A stretch of 50,181 bases of DNA from Bilamarchaeum sp050303335 (GTDB taxonomy: Archaea > Micrarchaeota > Micrarchaeia > Anstonellales > Bilamarchaeaceae). The DNA is taken from NCBI GenBank assembly GCA_050303335.1, contig JBNLBN010000005.1:1-50181 (forward strand). The letters are read 5' to 3'. A model generated the notes under the pieces. The model did not search any database. It saw nothing but the letters and a program-made list of their open reading frames with translations, and was not told the origin of the DNA. Positions 32,948 to 40,651 of this stretch are shown here, one piece after another (position 1 is the stretch's first letter; each line of letters opens with the position of its first letter). The translations under genes and the position numbers were made by a program.

Positions 32948-33737
32948 CTATCTTTCTGCATTTGACGATGTTCAGGCCCGTCTTCTTTGCAAGCTCCTCC
33001 GGTTTTTTCGGGATGTCGAGCACGCTTATTATCCCGTTGCTCATCAGCCTGAACTTCTCGTCATTCTTCATGGGGATGACCGTTACCGGATAGCATTTCG
33101 ACTTGTCGATCATAACCTCCAGGCTGTTCCTGAACGGATGCTTCCATGCAAGAACAGGGATCTTGTAGCTTTCGGCATAGCGTATAGCATCCTCAGATAT
33201 CTTGGTGTTGGTGATGAGCCAGGGCTTGGTGAACCTGTTCCCGCTCCTTTTCAGATCAAGGAACCTCGCGTGTATGTAAAGTATTGTCTGGATGGAGCAT
33301 TTCACTCCCGGGCTGTTGTGGAACTTGCATTCTACCATGTACCTTTTCCCGTTCTTTGATGCAACAACATCGATCTCGTGGAATACGGATTTTCCCATTA
33401 TCTTCTGGCGCACCTGCGTGGAATATCCGGATTCGGCAAGGAGCCTCGATATGTAATCCTCGAAATAATATCCTGCAGGCCCCATCTCGAAGAGCGCCCT
33501 CTTCAGGTTGAACTTGTGCGTGATCTCTGGCTTCATGCTCTTGATCCTGCTGTAGATCAGCGAGTAGAGCTTCTTTGTCGGTATGTCCTGGTAGATCCTC
33601 CTGTTGACGTACTCGAGGACCCTGTCGGCATCCTTTCCCTGCAGGCCTATCCTCCGGAGTGCCGTGACTACCTTGTTAGGGTTGAATGGCTCCCTTTCGC
33701 CGTTCTGCTTCAGGACTATAATCGGCTCATTCTTCAT
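32928..33737 (-). CDS. ATP-cone plus PD-(D/E)XK nuclease-like fusion
   Basis: 269 residues. Residues 5-85 are an ATP-cone (VLKQNGEREPFNPNKVVTAL), the nucleotide-sensing module of ribonucleotide reductases and NrdR. Residues 88-205 look like an Mrr/Holliday-resolvase-type nuclease: Glu93 in YFEDYI, HEIDVVA with Asp123, and ECK at 136-138. The tail resembles a helix-hairpin or helix-turn-helix (KPEELAKKTGLNIVKCRKI). Nucleotide-gated DNA cleavage or binding is an inference. A shared AT-rich promoter separates it from the divergent repeat gene. Confidence 0.75.
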   Translation of the reverse strand: MKNEPIIVLKQNGEREPFNPNKVVTALRRIGLQGKDADRVLEYVNRRIYQDIPTKKLYSLIYSRIKSMKPEITHKFNLKRALFEMGPAGYYFEDYISRLLAESGYSTQVRQKIMGKSVFHEIDVVASKNGKRYMVECKFHNSPGVKCSIQTILYIHARFLDLKRSGNRFTKPWLITNTKISEDAIRYAESYKIPVLAWKHPFRNSLEVMIDKSKCYPVTVIPMKNDEKFRLMSNGIISVLDIPKKPEELAKKTGLNIVKCRKIVSSARI

Positions 33738-33756
33738 CGTATATTTTTCCTAGCTA

Positions 33757-33769
33757 TTAATTAAATTTA
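33757..33769. promoter_or_regulatory. AT-rich symmetric TATA region, divergent
   Basis: The self-complementary TTAATTAA (33757-33764), followed by ATTTA, lies 23-27 bases from both the minus ATG at 33737 and the plus GTG at 33786, allowing leaderless starts in both directions. Confidence 0.5.
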
Positions 33770-33785
33770 TTATGTATATTTTTTT

Positions 33786-34304
33786 GTGGGATTTTGCATT
33801 GAGGAGGTCAATGGCTTCCTCCTTGGGAGGAATGCAAAGCCGGATGATCTTTTTCTTTCGAGACTGGAGAAGCTGGGATGGCGAAGGGGCCAGTTCATAG
33901 GGTATGACAGGAATTCGGACAAGCTGATACTGTTCGACAGCAGGGCCGATTTCATGATATACAAGAAAATATCCAGCGCAAAGATCATAGGCAAGATCGA
34001 GATAAAGACCGGAACGAGCCTTGCAGGCTTCAGATCAGAGCATTCGAACATAATCGATTATATCAATTCAATAATCCAGGGAAAATCCAGGAAGCCCCCG
34101 GCACTTATGAAAAAACTCCGGATGCTCGGATGGAAGGAGGGGCAGTTTGTTTATTTTGATGAGGACCTTCTTTTCTTCGACACCTACGACGAGATGCATG
34201 AATATCTTGTAAGTCGCTCGGAGAGGATAATCAGGAGCGCAAAAGGGGCCATGAACTGGAAAACATATTCCAAAATCGAGATGGGCCCTGAAATCAACTT
34301 TTAA
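33786..34304 (+). CDS. Protein with two copies of an unknown LGW-GQF repeat
   Basis: 172 residues from a GTG at 33786. Two related units are visible: residues about 22-72 (LSRLEKLGWRRGQFIGYD, then LILFDSRADFMIYKK) and about 105-160 (MKKLRMLGWKEGQFVYFD, then LLFFDTYDEMHEYLV). Shared core: L-x-x-L-G-W-x-x-G-Q-F-x-x-x-D, then L-x-x-F-D-x-x-D-x-M-x-x-Y. I do not recognise the domain. No signal peptide or membrane helix. The next gene's TATA box overlaps its 3' end. Confidence 0.7.
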   Translation: MGFCIEEVNGFLLGRNAKPDDLFLSRLEKLGWRRGQFIGYDRNSDKLILFDSRADFMIYKKISSAKIIGKIEIKTGTSLAGFRSEHSNIIDYINSIIQGKSRKPPALMKKLRMLGWKEGQFVYFDEDLLFFDTYDEMHEYLVSRSERIIRSAKGAMNWKTYSKIEMGPEINF

Positions 34305-34328
34305 ATATGTTATTTCGGATAGAAGTAC

Positions 34329-34595
34329 ATGAGTGGAATAAAACGAGTGGTTCTTGACGTACTTATACCTAACAACCTGCCGATAGACCAGCTTAGCATG
34401 AGCCTCAGTTCAGTCAAGGGGGTAGAAGGTGTGGATATACTGATCGAAGACGTCGAGCACAAGGTCGAATCAGCCAAGGTTACGATAGAAGGGGATGGAA
34501 TGGACTTTGGAGCAATAAAGGATACCATACACACTTTCGGCGCATCCCTGCAGAGCGTTGATCGTGTATCTACCGGGAAAAGGATTGTTGAATGA
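34329..34595 (+). CDS. DUF211 family protein
   Basis: 88 residues, the full family length. The pattern IKRVVLDVLIPNNLPIDQLS, then EGVDILIEDVEHKVESAKVTIEG, matches the small ferredoxin-like archaeal DUF211 fold, which has been proposed to bind metal or ligand as an oligomer. It is coupled by an ATGA overlap to a VIT1-like membrane transporter. A TATA-like CTTTTAAATA (34298-34307) lies about 27 bases upstream, inside the previous gene's end, so the message is leaderless. Confidence 0.88.
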   Translation: MSGIKRVVLDVLIPNNLPIDQLSMSLSSVKGVEGVDILIEDVEHKVESAKVTIEGDGMDFGAIKDTIHTFGASLQSVDRVSTGKRIVE

Positions 34596-35182
34596 ATCTT
34601 AAAGAAATCAGGGAAAAGTTCGAATTCTACGACTCCATTACAGGCATGAGCGAGATCCTGCGAAGGACCTTTGTAAACAACGGCTTTGACGGGGCCCTTA
34701 CCATGCTTGGTGTCCTGCTGGGAAGTTTCATCTCAGGAATAACAGATCCGTTGATAGTAGTCAAGCTTGGCCTTGCAACAACTATCGCTGTATCGATTTC
34801 CGGACTGACCGGCGCATTGTTTGCAGAGACTGCTGAAAGGAGGAAGCAGCTCAAGGAGATGGAAAAGGCGCTCCACCGGAGCCTCGAAGGGACGACTTAC
34901 GAAAAAGCGCACAAGATAGCGATACTATTCACCGCGTTTGTTGACGGTTTTTCACCTTTCCTCATGTCCCTCCTGATACTGGTCCCTTTTTTCCTGATAG
35001 GCCCCTCTGAAATCGGCCTTGCATACCAGGTGTCATTCGTATTTTCAATGCTTGTATTTTTCATGATCGGTGCATTCCTCGGAAAGGTTTCGAACGATTC
35101 AATGTTGCTTACAGGCGCAAAGCTCTTCTTTGCAGGCTTAATCTGCATGGTGCTGATACTCCTGATCGAGAATATAATTTAG
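34592..35182 (+). CDS. VIT1/CCC1-family membrane transporter
   Basis: 196 residues with five predicted transmembrane helices, including GFDGALTMLGVLLGSFISG near 30-48 (the family's DG...T...G start) and a cytoplasmic helix rich in Glu/Lys (ETAERRKQLKEMEKALHRSL) like the metal-binding domain of VIT1. These proteins move Fe2+ or Mn2+. Translationally coupled to DUF211, which may act as its soluble metal or ligand partner. Confidence 0.82.
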   Translation: MNLKEIREKFEFYDSITGMSEILRRTFVNNGFDGALTMLGVLLGSFISGITDPLIVVKLGLATTIAVSISGLTGALFAETAERRKQLKEMEKALHRSLEGTTYEKAHKIAILFTAFVDGFSPFLMSLLILVPFFLIGPSEIGLAYQVSFVFSMLVFFMIGAFLGKVSNDSMLLTGAKLFFAGLICMVLILLIENII

Positions 35183-35226
35183 ACAATTGTCTATTCTTTG
35201 ACAGCTGTCTAACTTTTTTTGTAAAA

Positions 35227-35236
35227 CTTTTTAAAT
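35227..35236 (+). promoter_or_regulatory. TATA box of the structured RNA candidate
   Basis: TTTTTAAATG is centred about 27 bases before position 35259, where the predicted RNA helix begins. A second candidate, CTATATATT, is at 35248-35256. Confidence 0.55.
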
Positions 35237-35256
35237 GAAAAAATCCCTATATATTA

Positions 35257-35520
35257 TTGTGCCTGGGAATTCCAGGATCGGTATCATCGCCAACAAGACG
35301 GCGGTTTCGACTGAGGACTTTTACCTCTGAAGGCTCGTCCCGCTAACCGCCTGCTGCTGTATGTTTGCCGGATGCGTTGGTTGCTGTCCTGATCAGACGG
35401 TTGATCATGCAATCCTGGACCCGGAAGGCACAAGGGGCATCAAATGTTGCCTGTGGTCGGCCCATGAGGGCCCGAGAGGTTATTTCTCCAGCGGGGTGCC
35501 CCTGAGTTCGTCCCTCACTC
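35257..35520 (+). ncRNA. GC-rich structured RNA candidate, unknown family
   Basis: About 265 bases, much richer in G+C than the flanks, without a credible reading frame. Pairings that can be checked directly: 35257-35264 with 35426-35433 (8 bp), 35271-35278 with 35412-35419 (8 bp), GGCGGTT 35300-35306 with AACCGCC 35345-35351, GAGG/CCTC at 35313/35324, GGCCC-ATGA-GGGCC at 35459-35472, GAGA/TCTC at 35474/35485, and AGGGGCA 35433-35439 with TGCCCCT 35497-35503. It has its own TATA box and ends in a T-rich tract. It does not show the SRP (AGCAGCC) or RNase P (GAGGAAAGTCC) hallmarks. Confidence 0.65.
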
Positions 35521-35538
35521 TTCTTTATTATTTTCATT
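35519..35538 (+). terminator. T-rich termination tract after structured RNA
   Basis: Pyrimidine/T-rich run (CTCTTCTTTATTATTTTCAT) directly after the last predicted stem, typical of archaeal intrinsic termination. Confidence 0.45.
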
Positions 35539-35551
35539 TAATGTACTGAAT

Positions 35552-35689
35552 ATGGATCTTGTTGGATTAGCATTCGGAGCCTATTTCGTCATGTTCGTGG
35601 CAGTTGCGTTTGTCTTTCCCCATGAAATCCGGGGAGATTCCCCAGATTTTTTAGTCTACAATTTATACCGGATGATCCGTCCGCTCTGA
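35552..35689 (+). CDS. Small single-pass membrane peptide
   Basis: 45 codons, ATG to TGA. Residues 3-22 form one hydrophobic helix (LVGLAFGAYFVMFVAVAFVF), followed by a polar tail with two Arg near the end. AT-rich sequence about 25 bases upstream could serve as TATA. No family recognised; supported by reading-frame integrity and membrane helix only. Confidence 0.4.
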   Translation: MDLVGLAFGAYFVMFVAVAFVFPHEIRGDSPDFLVYNLYRMIRPL

Positions 35690-35711
35690 TTGCGAAATTC
35701 ATTTCACGATT

Positions 35712-35948
35712 CTAACTGCACCTGTTTCTTTCACAATCCAAACCTTCGAGGCAGTCTTCTGAAATTACGCAGAAGTCTCCTTCCTCACCCTTTATGACAT
35801 TCGTCATCTCGCTTATTCTTTTTGTAGTAGATCCGATGCTGTCGCTCGTCTCCCTAGCGCTTCCGATCAGCTGCGTTGCAGCAATCGCAATTATTCCGAG
35901 GATGACAACGAGCAGGATGAGCATCTCGGCCGAAAGCTGCCCCTTCAT
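35712..35948 (-). CDS. Type IV pilin-like protein with class III signal peptide
   Basis: 78 residues from the ATG at 35948. It starts MKGQLSAEMLILLVVILG: a short charged head, a G-Q cleavage point, and the Q-x-S-x-E-x-L core of archaeal class III signal peptides processed by the prepilin peptidase. The mature hydrophobic helix would assemble into a filament. The C-terminal 25 residues have four cysteines (CVISEDCLEGLDCERNRC), probably disulfide-bonded. A GGAGGATGAACAG ribosome site precedes the start, which overlaps the upstream small gene's TGA. Confidence 0.8.
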   Translation of the reverse strand: MKGQLSAEMLILLVVILGIIAIAATQLIGSARETSDSIGSTTKRISEMTNVIKGEEGDFCVISEDCLEGLDCERNRCS

Positions 35949-36082
35949 CTGTTCATCCTCCGAACATATTCCGACAGGTTCTTGTCGGGATCCGGTTCCT
36001 CCGGGTATATAAGGCTCCCGAGCATCAGGGCGCATTCCTCCGCCCTTTTCCTAATTCTGTATTTCAGGTATATCCAGCTCAT
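35945..36082 (-). CDS. Small basic protein coupled to the pilin gene
   Basis: 45 codons from the ATG at 36082. The product (MSWIYLKYRIRKRAEECAL... ending RRMNR) is rich in Arg and Lys. It ends in an ATGA overlap with the pilin start. GGGGGAT precedes its ATG, and ATTTTAATT (36114-36122) gives a TATA box with a roughly 9-base leader. Probably a small accessory of the pilin; no family recognised. Confidence 0.55.
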   Translation of the reverse strand: MSWIYLKYRIRKRAEECALMLGSLIYPEEPDPDKNLSEYVRRMNR

Positions 36083-36215
36083 TCAATCCCCCATTCTGAA
36101 AAGCCGGAGCCGGAATTAAAATCTTGTTGGAAAAATGATGTGGATCGTTTGAAAAAGAGGTGGAAAAAATGTGCATGTTCACCATTTAAAAAAAGCAGGT
36201 AAGAGATATTTATAC

Positions 36216-37466
36216 ATGCAAAAGCAACTGATTGAGGGAAGGAAAAGGAGGAGAGATGGAAAAACGAGAGCCTTCGAAAAAGCGCATGAATCTGCAACTA
36301 TGCTTTCTAATTATCTTGGCAGGGATTTTTCCGGAAAACCGGCAGAATCAATCAAGCCTGAAGATTTGAACATGGGCATCAGGAACTGGCATGTTATGGC
36401 CGGATACGGATGGGAAGTCCGCGACAACAAATACCGCGATTCATCAGAAGACGAGATCGAAGATGCCATCAGACAGGGGAAGGAAGAGAGGTCCCCCAGG
36501 GTCTGGGGAGGCCATATCCTTAGGGTTTCAAGGGCCCTGACGCACATTAGGAACAGGTATGAGGACGAGATGCATAAGACTGAGGAAACCCTTGAAAAGC
36601 TAGAGAATGCAAGACTCCAGCTGCAGGGAGGGGAGGTCTCGGCAAGGGACATTAAGCGGATAATGGCTGATCTTATCGGCCTGAAGCAGGATCTTTCCAA
36701 AAAATACGTTGCCCTCAAGGTGAGGCTGGGTAACAGCCGGGTCAATGCAGCAATCCGGACACTGAACGAGGTCAAGCTGGCACGGGGATCGAACCGGGAA
36801 CAGCTCTGCCGGCAGTCCGCAAGGCAGATCGGGAACATCCAGACGCGCCTGGGAGAATTCAGGACGGAGCAGATCGCAAGGATATATGAATACACCAACA
36901 GGCGCGCGGACACGCTCAGAATGGAAAGGGATCTTTGGCTGGAGCGCCAGCTTACGGACTATTCGCAGAATACCGACAGGTACATGAGATTCCAGCTCAT
37001 CGACCGGTTCAAGGTAGCAACCCTTGCTGAAATAGGGACCCTTGTCGGGATCAAATGCTCATACGCCTACATGAAGAAATTCCTTGACGAGTATGCATCT
37101 CTTTTCAGGGTACCGTCAAGGAAAGCCGAGGGTGCAGCAGACCATATTGAGAATTACGAAACCGGCACAGCGACATCGCTCGATGAGAAGTTCGATATAC
37201 TGTTCGGGCATTACGAACTGTTGGGAAGATACATAAACGCCCGAAGGTACGAAGATGCGATGAAGAAGGTTCAGGAGCTCAAGGTGTTTGTGATGGCAAA
37301 CAAGCCGAGGTTTGTTTTCGAGGAGCTGAAGAAAGGCGCCGAGCCTTATCTTGCAGATGTTCTCGACCATATGGAAAAGGGCGTCTCATTTTTTGATGTA
37401 AACCAGCAGGAACTCGCATCAAGGGAATTCAGGCAGGCGGCGCAGATACTTGGTGGAATGAGATGA
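36216..37466 (+). CDS. Long coiled-coil protein, unknown function
   Basis: 416 residues from the ATG at 36216 (TATA-like CATTTAAAA 27-30 bases upstream; a longer frame from 36171 would start before the predicted transcript). Residues 95-240 are Glu/Lys/Arg-rich helix likely to form a coiled coil (EDEMHKTEETLEKLENARLQ). The C-terminal third is helical with an ARRYEDAMKKVQELK repeat-like stretch. No membrane segment. Coupled to YjbQ by an ATGA overlap. The family is not recognised. Confidence 0.7.
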   Translation: MQKQLIEGRKRRRDGKTRAFEKAHESATMLSNYLGRDFSGKPAESIKPEDLNMGIRNWHVMAGYGWEVRDNKYRDSSEDEIEDAIRQGKEERSPRVWGGHILRVSRALTHIRNRYEDEMHKTEETLEKLENARLQLQGGEVSARDIKRIMADLIGLKQDLSKKYVALKVRLGNSRVNAAIRTLNEVKLARGSNREQLCRQSARQIGNIQTRLGEFRTEQIARIYEYTNRRADTLRMERDLWLERQLTDYSQNTDRYMRFQLIDRFKVATLAEIGTLVGIKCSYAYMKKFLDEYASLFRVPSRKAEGAADHIENYETGTATSLDEKFDILFGHYELLGRYINARRYEDAMKKVQELKVFVMANKPRFVFEELKKGAEPYLADVLDHMEKGVSFFDVNQQELASREFRQAAQILGGMR

Positions 37467-37876
37467 AGGCCCATACTGATTACCTGAGGGTGAAGACCTC
37501 GAAAAAGATCGAGATTGTAAGGATCACCCCACAGGTGCAGAAAGCTGTCCATGAAAGCGGAATAATGGAAGGACTTGTACTTGTCAATCCGATGCACATA
37601 ACTGCTGCAGTGGTCGTCAACGACAACGAGAACGGCCTGCACGCGGACTATTTGAAGCTCCTGGAAAAGATCGCGCCCTATACGGATGATTACCGGCACA
37701 ACGATACCGGAGAAGACAATGCGGCGGCTCACATCTGGCGGCAGCTGATGGCGCACCAGGTGGTCCTTCCGGTAACAAAAGGCGAACTCGATTTCGGCCC
37801 ATGGGAAGAGGTATTCTATTTCGAATTCGACGGCATGAGGGACAAGCGGATACTTGTGAAGATCATCGGCGAGTAA
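37463..37876 (+). CDS. YjbQ/UPF0047 family protein
   Basis: 137 residues. The signatures are NPMHITAAVVVNDNENGL, then HNDTGEDNAAAHIWRQLMAHQVVLPVTKGELDFGPWEEVFYFEFDG, diagnostic of UPF0047. Bacterial members have a secondary thiamine-phosphate-synthase activity; physiological role uncertain. The ATG overlaps the coiled-coil gene stop (ATGA), so the two are made together. Confidence 0.92.
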   Translation: MKAHTDYLRVKTSKKIEIVRITPQVQKAVHESGIMEGLVLVNPMHITAAVVVNDNENGLHADYLKLLEKIAPYTDDYRHNDTGEDNAAAHIWRQLMAHQVVLPVTKGELDFGPWEEVFYFEFDGMRDKRILVKIIGE

Positions 37877-38767
37877 TCATTTCTTGGCTGCCTGCTCCAT
37901 CAATCCGTACAGTATCTGCCTTCTTTCGGCAATGCTGGATGTGAATTCTACATCCATAATCTTCACTCCTTTTTTCTCGTAAAGCATCCTGGAAATTTCA
38001 CTCCTTCCGTGTTCAAAGGCAAGAGAGATGGCAGCATCGACAGTTTCTCCTTCTGCTTTTTCAAGTAAAATTCTAGTTATATCTATCTGGTTCCCCATCA
38101 CTGCGACCATAAGGGCCAGGGCCCTGGGCCGCATCCCGGAATGTTCCATAAGCAATGCCACCATGTCCCTGTTCTTGGATACTGATGCTTCTGCAATCGC
38201 GTTCCAGCCATTCTCCCCCTCCGCATTGGCATCAGCGCCGTTATCAAGCAAAAGCCTTGCTATATCGCAGTTGCCGCCTCTTGCTGCGCACATGAGCGTT
38301 GTTTCGCCGTTATTATCCGCTGCATTGACTTCCGCTCCTTTTTCGATTAGAAGTGCTGCGGCTACAGCCTTGCCATGGGTTGAAGCAGCCATGAGCGCAG
38401 TGCGGCCACAATCATCCTTTGCGTTGACTTCTGCGCCATTGTCCATATACAGCCGCATCAATTCCACGCGTCCATTTTCTGCGGCAAAGCTCAGGGCAGT
38501 CCTGCCCCCAAGGCCTTTTTTATCTACTTCTGCATTTTCAGAAAGAAGATATCGCGCAACTTCGACAGACGATGTGAATGCCAGCGCAGTCATGCCAATA
38601 AAATTACTTGCATTGGCATTTACCCCCCTTCTTAAAAAATTCTTCAAACTCCCGAGGTCATTCCTTCTTGCAGCAGCAACAAATGCTGATTCTACGTGCT
38701 CGTCAACCAGCAGTGCTTTGGATGCGAAACCGTCCTGCCTCCCAGGTTGTTTAACCTTATTCCTCAT
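37877..38767 (-). CDS. Ankyrin-repeat protein 5
   Basis: 296 residues. After a basic start (MRNKVKQPGRQDGF), about seven ankyrin repeats run from 28 to 230 (for example GAEVNAKDDCGRTALMAAS and GADANAEGENGWNAIAEAS), then a helical tail. GAGGGGGG lies about 14 bases before the ATG, and TTTATAATC upstream gives a short leader. It stands alone, 32 kb from the other four ankyrin genes, and stops directly against the YjbQ stop codon. Protein-binding role inferred. Confidence 0.88.
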   Translation of the reverse strand: MRNKVKQPGRQDGFASKALLVDEHVESAFVAAARRNDLGSLKNFLRRGVNANASNFIGMTALAFTSSVEVARYLLSENAEVDKKGLGGRTALSFAAENGRVELMRLYMDNGAEVNAKDDCGRTALMAASTHGKAVAAALLIEKGAEVNAADNNGETTLMCAARGGNCDIARLLLDNGADANAEGENGWNAIAEASVSKNRDMVALLMEHSGMRPRALALMVAVMGNQIDITRILLEKAEGETVDAAISLAFEHGRSEISRMLYEKKGVKIMDVEFTSSIAERRQILYGLMEQAAKK

Positions 38768-38823
38768 TTCATCAACCCCCCTCTATAGGTACAATTCGTG
38801 TTGTGAAGTGATTATAAATTTTA

Positions 38824-39573
38824 TCAAAAGAACTGCGTTATCTTCTGCTGTCCGGAACCCATCCTCGAGAAAACCGACCATCCGTTTTCCCTCAGCCATT
38901 TTCTCCTCTCATCATAATCAGGTATTATTTTTGCAACGAGCCCCCAGAACCGCTTCCCGTGGCTCTTGTATTTCGTATGCGCAAGCTCGTGCACGATTAC
39001 ATAGTCAAGGACCTCTCCGGGCATGAAGAGGAGGCGGAAATTCAGGCTTATCTTTTTGTTGTCATGGGAACAGGTTCCCCAGAGCGTCAGTGTGTCCGTG
39101 ATCCTTATGTTCCGGATGTCTGCATTGAAATGCCTGTTGAAATGGTCCACCCTTTCCTTCACAAGGGGGTAAAGCTCGCTTGTCAGCACCTTCTTTATCT
39201 TTGCAGCTATCTTGAGTTCCCGTTCCGGGTCGTCTCGCGGGGCGGTTGCGCTGATCCTGCCATTGCTGATCTTTGCGCTGAACCTTGCTCCGTCTGATAT
39301 GGAAATCAAAAACTCCTTCCCGCAGGCCTTTAGAACCTGGCCGGACCTGAATGTTATCTTCTTGCTTCCTTCGCTCGTCCATCTTCCCCTGCTGATTGCC
39401 CTTATAGATCTTTTGAGCAGGGTCTCGTAGGTTTCCGCCTTGTCCTTCTGGGACCATCTTTTTGGAATGGAGATCTCGATCGTCTTGTCGCGCAGCCTTC
39501 CTACTGCCGATCTGTTTGCAGTGTATTCCACCTTCACGGAGTACTCTATACTGTTGATACTGACCTTGTCCAC
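38824..39573 (-). CDS. YgjP-like (DUF45) zinc metallopeptidase
   Basis: 249 residues from a GTG at 39573, placed about 24 bases from an AT-rich TATA region; a TTG at 39615 opens a longer frame. The C-terminal half is diagnostic: TLWGTCSHDNKKISLNFRL, then YVIVHELAHTKYKSHGKRFW, giving the HExxH zinc site and a third His. This SprT-like family sits beside type I restriction or DNA-protein crosslink repair genes in bacteria; its substrate here is unknown. Divergent from the lipoate ligase genes. Confidence 0.88.
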   Translation of the reverse strand: MDKVSINSIEYSVKVEYTANRSAVGRLRDKTIEISIPKRWSQKDKAETYETLLKRSIRAISRGRWTSEGSKKITFRSGQVLKACGKEFLISISDGARFSAKISNGRISATAPRDDPERELKIAAKIKKVLTSELYPLVKERVDHFNRHFNADIRNIRITDTLTLWGTCSHDNKKISLNFRLLFMPGEVLDYVIVHELAHTKYKSHGKRFWGLVAKIIPDYDERRKWLRENGWSVFSRMGSGQQKITQFF

Positions 39574-39617
39574 GGAAATTATTACCAAATTAAATTCAAA
39601 AGGTTTGGCTTTCAATA

Positions 39618-39899
39618 ATGTTCATGAAATACCGGGAGAAGGTCGGGAAGCTTGTCGCAGTGGATGTGGAATGCACAGGCGGGAAGATCAGCAGCATCAG
39701 GATAACGGGAGACTTCTTCCTTCATCCGGAAGAGAAGATCATCCAGATTGAGAAATCCATCCTGGGTTCGGATATGGACATAAGCGAAAATGACCTGGAA
39801 AAAATAATATCATCAGAACTGAGGTCAGCGCTTCTGGTGGGGGCGACGTCTGCGGATCTTGCAAGGATAATACGGAGGGCATTGGAATGTGGAGAGTAA
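39618..39899 (+). CDS. LplB-like accessory domain of lipoate-protein ligase
   Basis: 93 residues; ATG 39618, or 39627. The order KYREKVGKLVAVDVECTGGKISSIRITGDFF matches the C-terminal domain of lipoate-protein ligases, which some archaea (Thermoplasma) encode separately and which is needed for activation of lipoate. It overlaps lplA by 13 bases, showing coupling. It should form a complex with LplA to lipoylate E2, encoded about 7 kb downstream. Confidence 0.85.
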   Translation: MFMKYREKVGKLVAVDVECTGGKISSIRITGDFFLHPEEKIIQIEKSILGSDMDISENDLEKIISSELRSALLVGATSADLARIIRRALECGE

Positions 39900-40621
39900 T
39901 AGATTACCAGGAACACTCTGCCTTCATGAACATGGCAATTGATGAGGCAGTTTCGAATCATGTAAGGATCGGTGCCGATCCAACTATCAGGTTCTACGGA
40001 TGGAAGCCGAGCGCAGTGTCGATCGGCTACTTCCAGTCGCTTGATGACGAGGTGGACCTTGCCGCCTGCGCCGAGAACGGGATCGACATAGTGAGGCGCA
40101 GGACAGGAGGAGGCGCAGTCTTCCACGAGCACGAGATCACATACAGCGTGATCGCTCCTGAAAAGATGTTTTCCAAGGACATTATCGAATCATACAGGCA
40201 AATATGCGGCTGGATAATAGATTCACTTTCCATAGTCGGGATAGAAGCGGAATTCAAGCCGATAAATGACATCGTGGTAGGCGGGAAGAAGATATCTGGC
40301 AATGCCCAGACCCGGCGGCAGGGGGTGCTGCTCCAGCATGGCACCATCCTCTACCAGGTCGATGTTGAGAAGATGTTCTCCCTCCTGAAGGTCCCGAACG
40401 AGAAGATAAGGGACAAGATGATCGAGACTGTGAAGGAGAGGGTGACTTCAGTCAGGAAGCAGAAGAACGTTTCGAGGGACGATCTCTACCACGCGCTCCT
40501 CGAAGGTTTTACCAGGGGGAAGGAATACCGGCTAGGTGAACTCAGCAGCAGGGAGATTGGCGAGGCATCAGCTCTTGTCGAATCGCGCTATCTCAGCAGA
40601 GAATGGAATTTCTGGCGTTAG
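39887..40621 (+). CDS. lplA: Lipoate-protein ligase A, catalytic subunit
   Basis: 244 residues. The motifs are RFYGWKPSAVSIGYFQS, RRRTGGGAVFHEHEITYSV (the R-R-x-[ST]-G-G-G-A-V-x-H lipoyl/AMP pocket) and the lysine of GGKKISGNAQTRR. Transfers lipoate, via lipoyl-AMP, to a lysine of E2. The separate LplB domain gene immediately upstream completes the bipartite enzyme. The next gene's TATA-like GAATTTAAAT lies right after its stop. Confidence 0.95.
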   Translation: MWRVIDYQEHSAFMNMAIDEAVSNHVRIGADPTIRFYGWKPSAVSIGYFQSLDDEVDLAACAENGIDIVRRRTGGGAVFHEHEITYSVIAPEKMFSKDIIESYRQICGWIIDSLSIVGIEAEFKPINDIVVGGKKISGNAQTRRQGVLLQHGTILYQVDVEKMFSLLKVPNEKIRDKMIETVKERVTSVRKQKNVSRDDLYHALLEGFTRGKEYRLGELSSREIGEASALVESRYLSREWNFWR

Positions 40622-40651
40622 AATTTAAATTTTGCGATAGATATGCTCATC

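Noticed and set aside
35257..35520. Identification of the structured RNA as SRP RNA because of its CCCGGAAGG loop.
   Set aside because: The GGAA loop is present but the AGCAGCC/AGCA internal-loop partner needed for SRP54 binding is not, and the 5' and 3' ends do not form helix 1.
35257..35520. Identification of the structured RNA as RNase P RNA.
   Set aside because: No GAGGAAAGTCC-like CR-I and no matching ACAGAA...GGCTTA element on either strand.
35343..35549. Overlapping frames of about 60 codons on both strands inside the GC-rich segment.
   Set aside because: Both products are low-quality, Gly/Cys/Ser-rich sequences without domain pattern, and the segment has strong RNA pairing instead.
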